64,000 nucleotides of DNA from Puniceicoccaceae bacterium (GTDB lineage Bacteria; Verrucomicrobiota; Verrucomicrobiia; Opitutales; Coraliomargaritaceae), in assembly GCA_018402305.1 (NCBI GenBank), contig JAGYJE010000008.1:62001-126000 (forward strand). The letters run 5' to 3'. The notes below the pieces were generated by a model. The model made no database searches. It was not told where the DNA came from and was given only the letters and a program-made list of their open reading frames with translations. A program made the translations under genes and the position numbers. Shown here one piece after another: positions 38,447 to 46,194 of the stretch (its first letter is position 1; each line of letters opens with the position of its first letter).

Positions 38447-38848
38447 ATGATTACAAACATAGATCACATTGGAATCGCGGTTAAGAGCCTCGAGGAATCC
38501 ATCAAATATTACGAGACGGCGCTTGGTCTGCACTGCCATGGGCAGGAGACGGTCGAATCCCAAAAGGTGAAAACCGCCTTTTTCGCTGCGGGTGAGGTGC
38601 ACATTGAGTTACTGGAGCCGACCTCGCCGGACAGTCCAATCGCCAAATTTCTGGAGAAGAACGGCGAGGGCATCCACCACATCGCGCTCGCGACGGACGG
38701 CATCGAGGGGCAACTCAAAAAAGCCGCCGACGCCGGCGTGCGCTTGATTCACGAAGTGCCGATCGACGGAGCGGGCGACAAACTCGTGGCCTTTCTGCAT
38801 CCCAAGTCGACCCACGGGGTGCTCACCGAGTTTTGTCAGGCGCGTTAG
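38447..38848 (+). CDS. mce: Methylmalonyl-CoA epimerase
   Basis: A 133-residue VOC-fold metalloenzyme that converts (R)- to (S)-methylmalonyl-CoA. It begins MITNIDHIGIAVKSLEESIK with the first metal His in IDHIGIAV. Further ligands are in VHIELLEPT (Glu), GIHHIALATDGI (His) and GVLTEFCQ (Glu). It starts the plus-strand operon that ends with the nitrilase-like gene. Confidence 0.95.
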   Translation: MITNIDHIGIAVKSLEESIKYYETALGLHCHGQETVESQKVKTAFFAAGEVHIELLEPTSPDSPIAKFLEKNGEGIHHIALATDGIEGQLKKAADAGVRLIHEVPIDGAGDKLVAFLHPKSTHGVLTEFCQAR

Positions 38849-38890
38849 CCAGAGTAATCACGATACAAAACACCTTCAACCAAACAAACT

Positions 38891-40441
38891 ATGGCTATCG
38901 ATCCAAAACTGCTAGCAGAACTCAAGGCGCGCCGCGAGGCTGCGCGTAACGCCGGGGGCGCTGAGAAGCTTGCCGCCCGCAAAGAAAAAGGGATGATGGG
39001 GGCTCGGGAGCGTCTCGAGCATCTATTCGAAGCAGGCACCTTCCAGGAGTTCGGGATGCACGCTGAGCATTCCTGCCATCGGTTCGGGATGGAGAAAAAG
39101 TCCCTGCCTTATGACGGCGTCGTCTGCGGGACGGGCCTTGTCGACGGCCGTGCGGTCGCGGCCTATGCGCAGGACTTCACGGTCAGCGGTGGCTCCCTCG
39201 GCCGGATCCATGCCAAGAAGATCTGCGACCTCATGGACTTTGCCCACGAAGCCGGTATGCCGGTGGTTGGCGTCAACGACTCCGGAGGTGCGCGGATTCA
39301 GGAGGGCGTGGATTCGCTCAGCGGCTACGGGCAGGTTTTCTTTAAAAACGTTTTGCTCTCCGGGGTCGTGCCTCAAGTGGCAGTCATTGCCGGACCCTGC
39401 GCGGGCGGGGCCGCTTACTCGCCGGCCTTGACGGATTTCCTCATCATGACTCGGGAGAACTCCAATATGTTCATTTGCGGCCCGGACGTGATTAAAGCAG
39501 CCACCGGAGAGACCGCCCAGCTGGAGCAATTTGCCTCGGCCGCCGCGCATGCCAGTATTTCAGGGAATATCCATCTTGTCGCCGATGATGATGCGCATGC
39601 CATGAATTTGACGGCCAAACTGCTTTCCTTCCTACCCAGTAACAACATCAGCGACCCGCCTCATGAATTCCCCGATTTGGATTTGCGGGATGATCCGCAA
39701 ATGAACGAGCTCGTGCCCGCTTCGAGCAAGGACGGGCTCGACGTCATGGCGGTGATCGACCGCCTCGTTGATGACGGTGATTTCTTTGAGATCATGCCTG
39801 ACTTTGCTCGCAGCATCATCATCGGCTTTGCCCGCATTGAGGGCCTCGTCGTGGGGATCGTGGCGAATAACCCGATGGTCAAGGCAGGGACGCTGGACAT
39901 TGACAGCTCGGATAAAGCGGCGCGCTTCATTCGGACCTGTAATATCTATAACATTCCGATTGTCACACTCGTTGACGTGCCCGGCTTCATGCCCGGGCTG
40001 GCGCAGGAGCAGGGGGGGATCATTCGCCATGGAGCGAAGATGCTCTTCGCCTATGCCGCCTCAACCGTGCCGAAGATCACCTTGATCATGCGCAAAGCCT
40101 ATGGCGGTGCCTATCTCGCCATGTGTTCGGCGGATTTGGGGGCCGACATGGTGTTTGCCTGGCCGACGGCTGAGATCGCGGTAATGGGCGGTGAGGGCGC
40201 GGTAAAGATCCTCTTCCGGAAAGAGATCAAAGAGGCAGCGGATCCCAAAGCCAAGATTGCCGAGCTTTGCGAAAATTACCGCAAAGAGTTCTCCTCACCC
40301 TACCAGGCAGCGGCCAACGCCATGATCACCGACGTGATCGAGCCGGCCGAGACGCGCTCGTCGATTGCGCTCGCACTTCGCAACACGTTGAATAAACGTG
40401 ACACACGTCCGCCTAAGAAGCACGGAAATATTCCGCTTTGA
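38891..40441 (+). CDS. mmdA: Methylmalonyl-CoA decarboxylase carboxyltransferase subunit
   Basis: A 516-residue carboxyltransferase that moves the carboxyl group of (S)-methylmalonyl-CoA to biotin on MmdC. Two crotonase-like halves: the first has YAQDFTVSGGSLGRIHAKKI and NDSGGARIQEGVDSLSGYGQ; the second has GFARIEGLVVGIVANNPMV, IRHGAKMLFAYAASTVPKI and MRKAYGGAYLAMCSADLGAD. The same fold serves propionyl-CoA carboxylase beta. The decarboxylase reading rests on the adjacent membrane pump mmdB and small subunits mmdD and mmdC, and on the absence of a biotin carboxylase gene. Confidence 0.9.
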   Translation: MAIDPKLLAELKARREAARNAGGAEKLAARKEKGMMGARERLEHLFEAGTFQEFGMHAEHSCHRFGMEKKSLPYDGVVCGTGLVDGRAVAAYAQDFTVSGGSLGRIHAKKICDLMDFAHEAGMPVVGVNDSGGARIQEGVDSLSGYGQVFFKNVLLSGVVPQVAVIAGPCAGGAAYSPALTDFLIMTRENSNMFICGPDVIKAATGETAQLEQFASAAAHASISGNIHLVADDDAHAMNLTAKLLSFLPSNNISDPPHEFPDLDLRDDPQMNELVPASSKDGLDVMAVIDRLVDDGDFFEIMPDFARSIIIGFARIEGLVVGIVANNPMVKAGTLDIDSSDKAARFIRTCNIYNIPIVTLVDVPGFMPGLAQEQGGIIRHGAKMLFAYAASTVPKITLIMRKAYGGAYLAMCSADLGADMVFAWPTAEIAVMGGEGAVKILFRKEIKEAADPKAKIAELCENYRKEFSSPYQAAANAMITDVIEPAETRSSIALALRNTLNKRDTRPPKKHGNIPL

Positions 40442-40472
40442 TTACCGCTTAAGCACTCCTAGACTGAAGACT

Positions 40473-40913
40473 ATGTACGAACTGTTTCCTTCTCCGATTC
40501 ATCTGGCTCAGGCTGCGGCACTGCCTGACGCTCCGTCGACCGTCAGCGTGGTTGTCGTCGGTTTTCTTTTTGTCATCCTTGTGCTGGCACTGCTCGCTGC
40601 GGTGACCTCAGCTATCGGTGCGTTTTTCATTAAAAGCGCAGCGAGGGACGCGGCCAAGGCAGCCGTCGCGGCAGAAAAGGCGGCGGAAGCCAGCGCACGC
40701 GCTGCGGGGCACGCGACATTGGCGGATGCCCCGGCAGTTTCGAGGCAGACAGATGCAGACGCGGAAGATCCGGCCCTGCTCGCTGTTATTGCCGCTGCCG
40801 TGCACATGGTGATAGGGGACCGCGCCCATCGCGTTATCTCCGTTCGCTCTGCCGGGCCCGGTTGGGCGCAGGAGGGCAGACGTCAAATATTCTCCTCCCA
40901 CCGGATGCGCTAG
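40473..40913 (+). CDS. mmdD: Na+-pumping decarboxylase gamma/delta subunit (OadG/MmdD family)
   Basis: A 146-residue small membrane subunit that holds the carboxyltransferase to the pump. The ATG at 40473 gives MYELFPSPIHLAQAAALPDA. A single helix (VSVVVVGFLFVILVLALLAA) follows, then an Ala-rich charged linker (AARDAAKAAVAAEKAAEASA). The C-terminus contains PALLAVIAAAVHMVIGDRAH, the region that binds the carboxyltransferase. Weak primary conservation is normal for this family; position between mmdA and the biotin carrier supports the call. Confidence 0.8.
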   Translation: MYELFPSPIHLAQAAALPDAPSTVSVVVVGFLFVILVLALLAAVTSAIGAFFIKSAARDAAKAAVAAEKAAEASARAAGHATLADAPAVSRQTDADAEDPALLAVIAAAVHMVIGDRAHRVISVRSAGPGWAQEGRRQIFSSHRMR

Positions 40914-40951
40914 CCCGAAAAACCATCTCAACACACTAAAATTCAAATATC

Positions 40952-41344
40952 ATGAAACGTCTTAAAGTAACCGTTGAAGGCAAAAGCTACGAAGTAGAAG
41001 TTGAAATCCTGGACGAGGGTGTGGCCGAGGGCGTCCCGCGTCGGACGGCTTCGGGTGCCTCCTCCCGCGTTGCCCCTCCGGCGGTCGCACCCAAGCCGAA
41101 AGCGGCTGCGCCAGCACCCGCCGCGGGTGGCGACAAGACCGTGCAGAGCCCGCTCGGCGCGGTCGTCGTCTCTATCGACGTCAACGTCGGCGAGGCTGTG
41201 ACGGAAGGGCAGCAGGTCGTCACCCTGGAAGCGATGAAGATGAATACAATTGTCACCGCAACGGGCGCCGGAACGGTCAAAGCAATCCTTGTCAAACCCG
41301 GCGACGGAGTTGAAGAGGGCCAGGTTCTCATCGAGCTGGCCTAG
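40952..41344 (+). CDS. mmdC: Biotin carrier subunit of methylmalonyl-CoA decarboxylase
   Basis: A 130-residue biotinyl protein. The N-terminal segment (MKRLKVTVEGKSYEVEVEIL) and an Ala/Pro hinge (residues about 41-60) lead to the lipoyl-type domain VQSPLGAVVVSIDVNVGEAV. The biotinylation motif is EAMKMN with Lys96. The domain ends ILVKPGDGVEEGQVLIELA. It shuttles carboxyl groups from MmdA to MmdB. Confidence 0.93.
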   Translation: MKRLKVTVEGKSYEVEVEILDEGVAEGVPRRTASGASSRVAPPAVAPKPKAAAPAPAAGGDKTVQSPLGAVVVSIDVNVGEAVTEGQQVVTLEAMKMNTIVTATGAGTVKAILVKPGDGVEEGQVLIELA

Positions 41345-41387
41345 TTGGCATTCAGCGCTCCACAAAAAAGACAGAGGCACCCACCCA

Positions 41388-42887
41388 ATGACTGAATTGC
41401 TTCAGCAACTGTATAGTAATACCGGCTTCGGCTACATCGACTGGCGCATGCTCGTCATGTGGGCAGTCGTTGTGGTCCTTCTCTACCTCGCGGTCTACAA
41501 GAAGTTCGAACCACTGCTTTTGGTGCCGATCGCTTTCGGCGCGATTCTGGCCAATTTGCCGACGCAGGGCATTGTGAACAAACCAGCTTCGCTGGTGCGC
41601 AGTCCGGATTCCGGTCAGATTGTTTCGGTCATTGCCGAGGCCGGGAAAAGCGTCTACCTGCCCGCCGTCGAAAGGGTCTTGCCCATGACGGTGGGTGCGA
41701 TCGAGCCGGAGCTCTTGGGCACACTTCTGCAAGGCGGGGCCGTTCCAAAATACGGCGAGGGTAGCCTGCTCTATGTGCTGCGGCCCATTCCTGCGGATAG
41801 CTCCGTTCCAGAAAGCATCACCGTCAACCAGCAAAGCTTCCAAAGCACTGATCAGCTTATCTGGGCGGAGGCCGAGGGGCGCATCGTGGACAGCGCGGTG
41901 AGCGTCGGACAATCGGTGGTCAAAGGGCAATCGATCGGGGAGCTGCACAGCGACCACACCGGGGGCCTCTTTTACTACATCCAGATGGGCATTCTGCTGG
42001 AAATTTTCCCTCCCTTAATCTTTCTCGGGGTGGGGGCTTTGACCGATTTTGGACCGCTCATCGCCAACCCGCGCATGCTTCTCCTGGGAGCGGCGGCGCA
42101 GTTCGGCGTGTTCGGCACCTTTCTGGGTGCGCAGTTACTGGGCTTCTCCAGTCAGGCCTCCGGCGCCATCGGGATCATCGGTGGGGCTGACGGGCCTACC
42201 TCCATTTTCCTGGCCAACGCATTGGCACCGGAGCTGCTCGCGCCGATTGCCGTGGCCGCCTATAGCTATATGGCGCTCGTTCCGGTCATTCAGCCGCCGA
42301 TTATGCGGGCCCTCACGACGAAGGAAGAGCGCAAGATCCGCATGAAAAGCCTCCGTCCGGTCGGGCGCCTGGAGAAGCTCGTTTTCGGCGTCATCGTCAC
42401 GGTGGCCTGCATCCTTCTCGTCCCGCCCGCATCGCCGCTCATTGGTATGCTGATGCTTGGAAACTTCCTCCGCGAGTGTAAGGTGACCGAGCGTTTGAAC
42501 AAATCCGCGCAAAATGAATTGATTAATATCATCACGATTTTCCTCGGGGTCAGTGTGGGAATCACCATGACGGGCGACCGTTTTCTGCGCGGGGAAACCC
42601 TCGGTATTCTCGTCCTCGGGGTGGCGGCCTTTGCGCTTGCCACGGCCAGCGGAATTCTCATGGCCAAGCTCATGAACGTCTTTTCCAAAAACAAAATCAA
42701 CCCGCTCATCGGCTCTGCCGGCGTCAGTGCCGTGCCCATGGCCGCGCGCGTCAGTCAGGTCGAAGGCCAAAAAGCCGACCCGGGCAACTTTCTCCTCATG
42801 CATGCTATGGGGCCAAATGTGGCCGGCGTGATCGGCACCGCACTCGTAGCCGGGTTCTTCCTGACGATGTTTGGCGGTGTGCATTGA
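41388..42887 (+). CDS. mmdB: Na+-translocating decarboxylase beta subunit (pump), enlarged
   Basis: Integral membrane pump that decarboxylates carboxybiotin and exports Na+. It has 499 residues against the usual 375-435. The N-terminal helix region ends YKKFEPLLLVPIAFGAILAN. The canonical part resumes with IFPPLIFLGVGALTDFGPLI, GIIGGADGPTSIFLAN (the Na+/carboxybiotin loop), GNFLRECKVTERLN and HAMGPNVAGVIGTALVAGFF. Between them lies an extra block (about residues 65-185) with two pieces that look like lipoyl/hammerhead halves (SGQIVSVIAEAGKSVYLPAV and GRIVDSAVSVGQSVVKGQSI) and no biotinyl Lys. Start ATG at 41388. Confidence 0.92.
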   Translation: MTELLQQLYSNTGFGYIDWRMLVMWAVVVVLLYLAVYKKFEPLLLVPIAFGAILANLPTQGIVNKPASLVRSPDSGQIVSVIAEAGKSVYLPAVERVLPMTVGAIEPELLGTLLQGGAVPKYGEGSLLYVLRPIPADSSVPESITVNQQSFQSTDQLIWAEAEGRIVDSAVSVGQSVVKGQSIGELHSDHTGGLFYYIQMGILLEIFPPLIFLGVGALTDFGPLIANPRMLLLGAAAQFGVFGTFLGAQLLGFSSQASGAIGIIGGADGPTSIFLANALAPELLAPIAVAAYSYMALVPVIQPPIMRALTTKEERKIRMKSLRPVGRLEKLVFGVIVTVACILLVPPASPLIGMLMLGNFLRECKVTERLNKSAQNELINIITIFLGVSVGITMTGDRFLRGETLGILVLGVAAFALATASGILMAKLMNVFSKNKINPLIGSAGVSAVPMAARVSQVEGQKADPGNFLLMHAMGPNVAGVIGTALVAGFFLTMFGGVH

Positions 42888-42901
42888 TCGCGAACTTTAC
42901 C

Positions 42902-44401
42902 ATGACAACAGCAACCAGCTATCCCATACTGACCGCCGATGCGGCAGCCGCTCTTATTAACGACCGCGACATCATCGGATTCAGCGGATTCACCCCCGCC
43001 GGTGCGGCTAAAGACATCCCCACGGCCATCGCCCAACGGGCCATTGCCGAGCACGATGCGGGCCGTCCGTTTAAGATCGGGGTGGTGACCGGTGCCTCCA
43101 CTGGCGATAGCCTCGACGGTGAATTGGCCCGGGCGAACGCCGTGCTCTTCCGCACGCCCTATCAGAGCGACAAATTTCTTCGCGCCCAAATCAATAAGGG
43201 CGAGACCTGCTTTTTCGACATGCACCTTTCCATGCTGCCGCAAGCGGCGCGCTATGGCTTTCTGGGGAAGATCAAATACGCAGTCGTTGAGGCGGCCGCC
43301 GTTTCCGATGACGGCGAGATCGTGCTGACCACCAGTGTGGGGGCGTCCAACACCTTTTGCCATGTCGCGGATCAGATTCTCATCGAGCTAAATGAAGCCC
43401 ACCCCGCCGAGCTCAGTGGTTTGCATGACATTTACGAACCGCTCGATCCACCGCACCGCCGTGAGATCCCGCTCTACAGCTGCGGTGACCGCATCGGCAG
43501 CCCCGTGCTGAAAGTGGACCCGAAAAAGATTGTCGGTATTGTTAAGACGAATCGGCCCGACGAAGTCGGCGGGTTCAAAGAGCCCGACGAGGTGACCAAG
43601 CAGATCGGCGAAAATGTAGCCACCTTCCTTGCCGGCGAGATCAAAGCCGGGCGCATCCCGAAGGAGTTTCTCCCCATCCAGTCCGGCGTGGGAAACATTG
43701 CCAACGCGGTGCTCGGGGCGCTCGGTGCCAACCCCAGTATTCCTCCCTTTGAGATGTATTCCGAAGTGATTCAGGACAGTGTGATCGGCCTCATGCAGAG
43801 TGGGGATATCAAATTCGGCAGTGCCACATCGCTCACAGTATCGCCCCCCGTGTTGGCGGAGGTCTATGCTAACCTTGATTTCTTTAAGGCACGCATGGTG
43901 CTAAGGCCCCAGGAAATATCGAACCACCCGGAGGTCGTGCGGCGGCTCGGTATCATCTCGATCAATACAGCCATCGAGGCCGACATCTGGGGGAATATTA
44001 ACTCCACCCACGTCATGGGGAATAACCTGATGAACGGAATCGGTGGCTCCGGCGATTTCACGCGCAACGCCTACATATCGATCTTCACCTGTCCCTCGGT
44101 GGCCAAGGGGGGCGCGATCAGCACGATCGTCCCCATGGTGGCGCACCTCGACCACAGCGAACACAGCGTGCAAGTCCTGATCACCGAGCAGGGGATCGCC
44201 GACCTGCGGGGCAAGGACCCCACGGAGCGCGCCCGCGAGGTCGTCGATAAGTGCTCCCACCCCGACTATCGCAAGCAGCTACACGCCTACTTTGATAACG
44301 TGAAAGATGGCCACACCCCGCAGACCCTGCGCACCGCCTTTGCCATGCACGAGGCCTTTATGAAAAACAAAGACATGCGTGGGGTGGACTGGACTTCTTA
44401 G
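42902..44401 (+). CDS. Succinate/propionate (acetate) CoA transferase
   Basis: A 499-residue class I CoA transferase of the acetyl-CoA hydrolase/transferase family (Ach1, AarC, ScpC). It begins after a 14-bp gap from mmdB. Motifs: IIGFSGFTPAGAAKDIPTAI, EAAAVSDDGEIVLTTSVGAS, the candidate catalytic Glu in MYSEVIQDSVIGLM, and GNNLMNGIGGSGDFTRNAYI with HSVQVLITEQGIADLRGKDP near the end. In this cluster it would move CoA from propionyl-CoA to succinate, closing the propionate cycle. Acetate specificity cannot be excluded. Confidence 0.9.
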   Translation: MTTATSYPILTADAAAALINDRDIIGFSGFTPAGAAKDIPTAIAQRAIAEHDAGRPFKIGVVTGASTGDSLDGELARANAVLFRTPYQSDKFLRAQINKGETCFFDMHLSMLPQAARYGFLGKIKYAVVEAAAVSDDGEIVLTTSVGASNTFCHVADQILIELNEAHPAELSGLHDIYEPLDPPHRREIPLYSCGDRIGSPVLKVDPKKIVGIVKTNRPDEVGGFKEPDEVTKQIGENVATFLAGEIKAGRIPKEFLPIQSGVGNIANAVLGALGANPSIPPFEMYSEVIQDSVIGLMQSGDIKFGSATSLTVSPPVLAEVYANLDFFKARMVLRPQEISNHPEVVRRLGIISINTAIEADIWGNINSTHVMGNNLMNGIGGSGDFTRNAYISIFTCPSVAKGGAISTIVPMVAHLDHSEHSVQVLITEQGIADLRGKDPTERAREVVDKCSHPDYRKQLHAYFDNVKDGHTPQTLRTAFAMHEAFMKNKDMRGVDWTS

Positions 44402-44408
44402 CCAATTC

Positions 44409-45371
44409 ATGCGCACGCCTTCAGACATACCGAAACTAGCATCCCGTCTACTCGAGGGCGATCGTGCCGCCCTGGCCCAAGGGATCACACTGGTTGAAAG
44501 TCGGGCGGTCAAGCATCAGGCTCCGGCGAGGGAACTCATGCAGGCCATTTTGCCGCACACCGGCGGTGCCTTGCGCGTCGGGCTGACCGGCACACCCGGC
44601 GCGGGCAAGAGCACCTTCATTGAGGCGCTCGGTGGGCTGCTTTGCGAACGCGGGCAGCGGGTCGCGGTGCTCGCCGTCGACCCGACCAGCTCCCGAAGTG
44701 GTGGGAGTATCCTCGGGGATAAAACGCGCATGGAGGACCTGTCTCGCCATGAGAACGCTTTCATCCGGCCGTCGCCCTCCGGCACATCGCTGGGCGGGGT
44801 GGCGGCCCGCACCCGTGAGGCCCTGCTGCTTTGCGAAGCGGGGGGCTACGATGTGGTGCTTGTCGAGACGGTCGGGGTGGGGCAGAGCGAGACGGCGGTG
44901 CGCACCATGACCGATTTTTTCCTGCTCCTGCAAATATCCGGCGGTGGCGATGAGCTACAGGGAATTAAAAAAGGTGTGATCGAACTGGCCGATGCCATCG
45001 TGGTCAACAAGGCCGATGGCGACAACAAATTGCGCGCGGAGCAGGCGAAGGTTGAATACAATAAAGTGCTCCATTTTCTCCAGCCCTTTACATCCGGATG
45101 GACGCCGAAGGCGCTGACCTGCTCTGCTCTGGAGGGAGAGGGCGTGGCTGCGGTATGGGAGCTCATTGAGCATTTTCGGGATACCCTTCAAGCGAGCGGA
45201 GTCTTCACTGAACGGCGCAGTGAGCAAAATGTCGACTGGTTTGATTCCCTGCTCAAGGCGGCCGTCATGGAACGCTACACGAGGGAACATACGGAGCGCA
45301 TAAACTCGATGCGGGCCGCCGTTAAAGCGGGCGAACTCCCCGTCACGGTTGCCCTGGATCAGCTACTTTGA
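44409..45371 (+). CDS. meaB: Methylmalonyl-CoA mutase-associated GTPase MeaB
   Basis: A G3E-family GTPase of 320 residues (ATG 44409) that gates cobalamin loading onto, and protects, methylmalonyl-CoA mutase. Walker A is GLTGTPGAGKSTFIEALG. Switch segments are AVDPTSSRSGGSILGDKTRM and RPSPSGTSLGGVAARTREAL. ETVGVGQSETAV is the MeaB signature, and the guanine motif is VVNKADGDN. It lies in the decarboxylase operon, 7 bp after the CoA transferase. Confidence 0.95.
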   Translation: MRTPSDIPKLASRLLEGDRAALAQGITLVESRAVKHQAPARELMQAILPHTGGALRVGLTGTPGAGKSTFIEALGGLLCERGQRVAVLAVDPTSSRSGGSILGDKTRMEDLSRHENAFIRPSPSGTSLGGVAARTREALLLCEAGGYDVVLVETVGVGQSETAVRTMTDFFLLLQISGGGDELQGIKKGVIELADAIVVNKADGDNKLRAEQAKVEYNKVLHFLQPFTSGWTPKALTCSALEGEGVAAVWELIEHFRDTLQASGVFTERRSEQNVDWFDSLLKAAVMERYTREHTERINSMRAAVKAGELPVTVALDQLL

Positions 45372-45377
45372 TGCACT

Positions 45378-46175
45378 ATGCAAATAAGCCTCGGACAGTT
45401 TGAAGTGGCCCGCGCGGATGCCGCAAAAAATCTCGACCAGATCGCCGAACTGGCGGGAGAGGCCAAGGCTGCGGGATCCGATCTGCTCTGCCTGCCGGAA
45501 ATGTGCACGACTGGTTTTGACTGGGCGTGGAACCGAGCGGAATTGAGCCGGGCGGCGGATCACGTCGCGACCGTGGCATCGTTAGCGCAGTCCTGCGGGA
45601 TTGCCATCTGCGGATCTTTCCTGGAAGCAACCGAGTCGGGCGGGGCAGCTAATACCTTTCACTATTTTGATGCGCGGGGCACCTTGCTGGGGCAGTATCG
45701 CAAACTGCATTTGTTCACGCTCTTTCACGAAGATCGGCACGTCGAAGCGGGGGACACCTGCGAACCCTTTACGACCGAACACGGCACCTTCGGGGCAACG
45801 ATTTGTTACGATCTTCGCTTTCCTGAGCTCTATCGACGCTTGACCGCAGGCGGGGCCGCGTTGCACTTCCTCCCGGCGGCGTTTCCGCATCCCCGCTTGG
45901 AGCATTGGCGCACCTTACTCCGAGCTCGGGCGATCGAGAATCAAACCTATCTCGTGGCTACGAACCAGTGCGGCACGGAAGGCCACGGCAAGGATATCGG
46001 AGATAGCTGCTATTTCGGGCACTCCATGGTGGTGGATCCATGGGGCGACATCATTGCCGAGGCGGACGAAAAACCCTGCTTACAGCACATCGAGATTGAT
46101 TTGGGTGAGGTTGCCAAAGTGCGGAACCAGTTGAGTGCCTGGGCGGACCGGCGAACAGATCTTTTCAGTTTTTAA
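45378..46175 (+). CDS. Nitrilase-family amidohydrolase (omega-amidase-like)
   Basis: A 265-residue carbon-nitrogen hydrolase. The catalytic triad is visible: Glu41 in LCLPEMCTTGFDW, Lys109 in YRKLHLFTLFHEDRH and Cys143 in ICYDLRFPELYRRL. Close matches are omega-amidase (Nit2) and YafV, which hydrolyse alpha-ketoglutaramate-type amides; ENQTYLVATNQCG and FGHSMVVDPWGDIIAEADEK are family segments. It is last in the decarboxylase operon, 6 bp after meaB, with no obvious metabolic link. Confidence 0.88.
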   Translation: MQISLGQFEVARADAAKNLDQIAELAGEAKAAGSDLLCLPEMCTTGFDWAWNRAELSRAADHVATVASLAQSCGIAICGSFLEATESGGAANTFHYFDARGTLLGQYRKLHLFTLFHEDRHVEAGDTCEPFTTEHGTFGATICYDLRFPELYRRLTAGGAALHFLPAAFPHPRLEHWRTLLRARAIENQTYLVATNQCGTEGHGKDIGDSCYFGHSMVVDPWGDIIAEADEKPCLQHIEIDLGEVAKVRNQLSAWADRRTDLFSF

Positions 46176-46194
46176 CCTCTCGCTTTGGTTTTGA

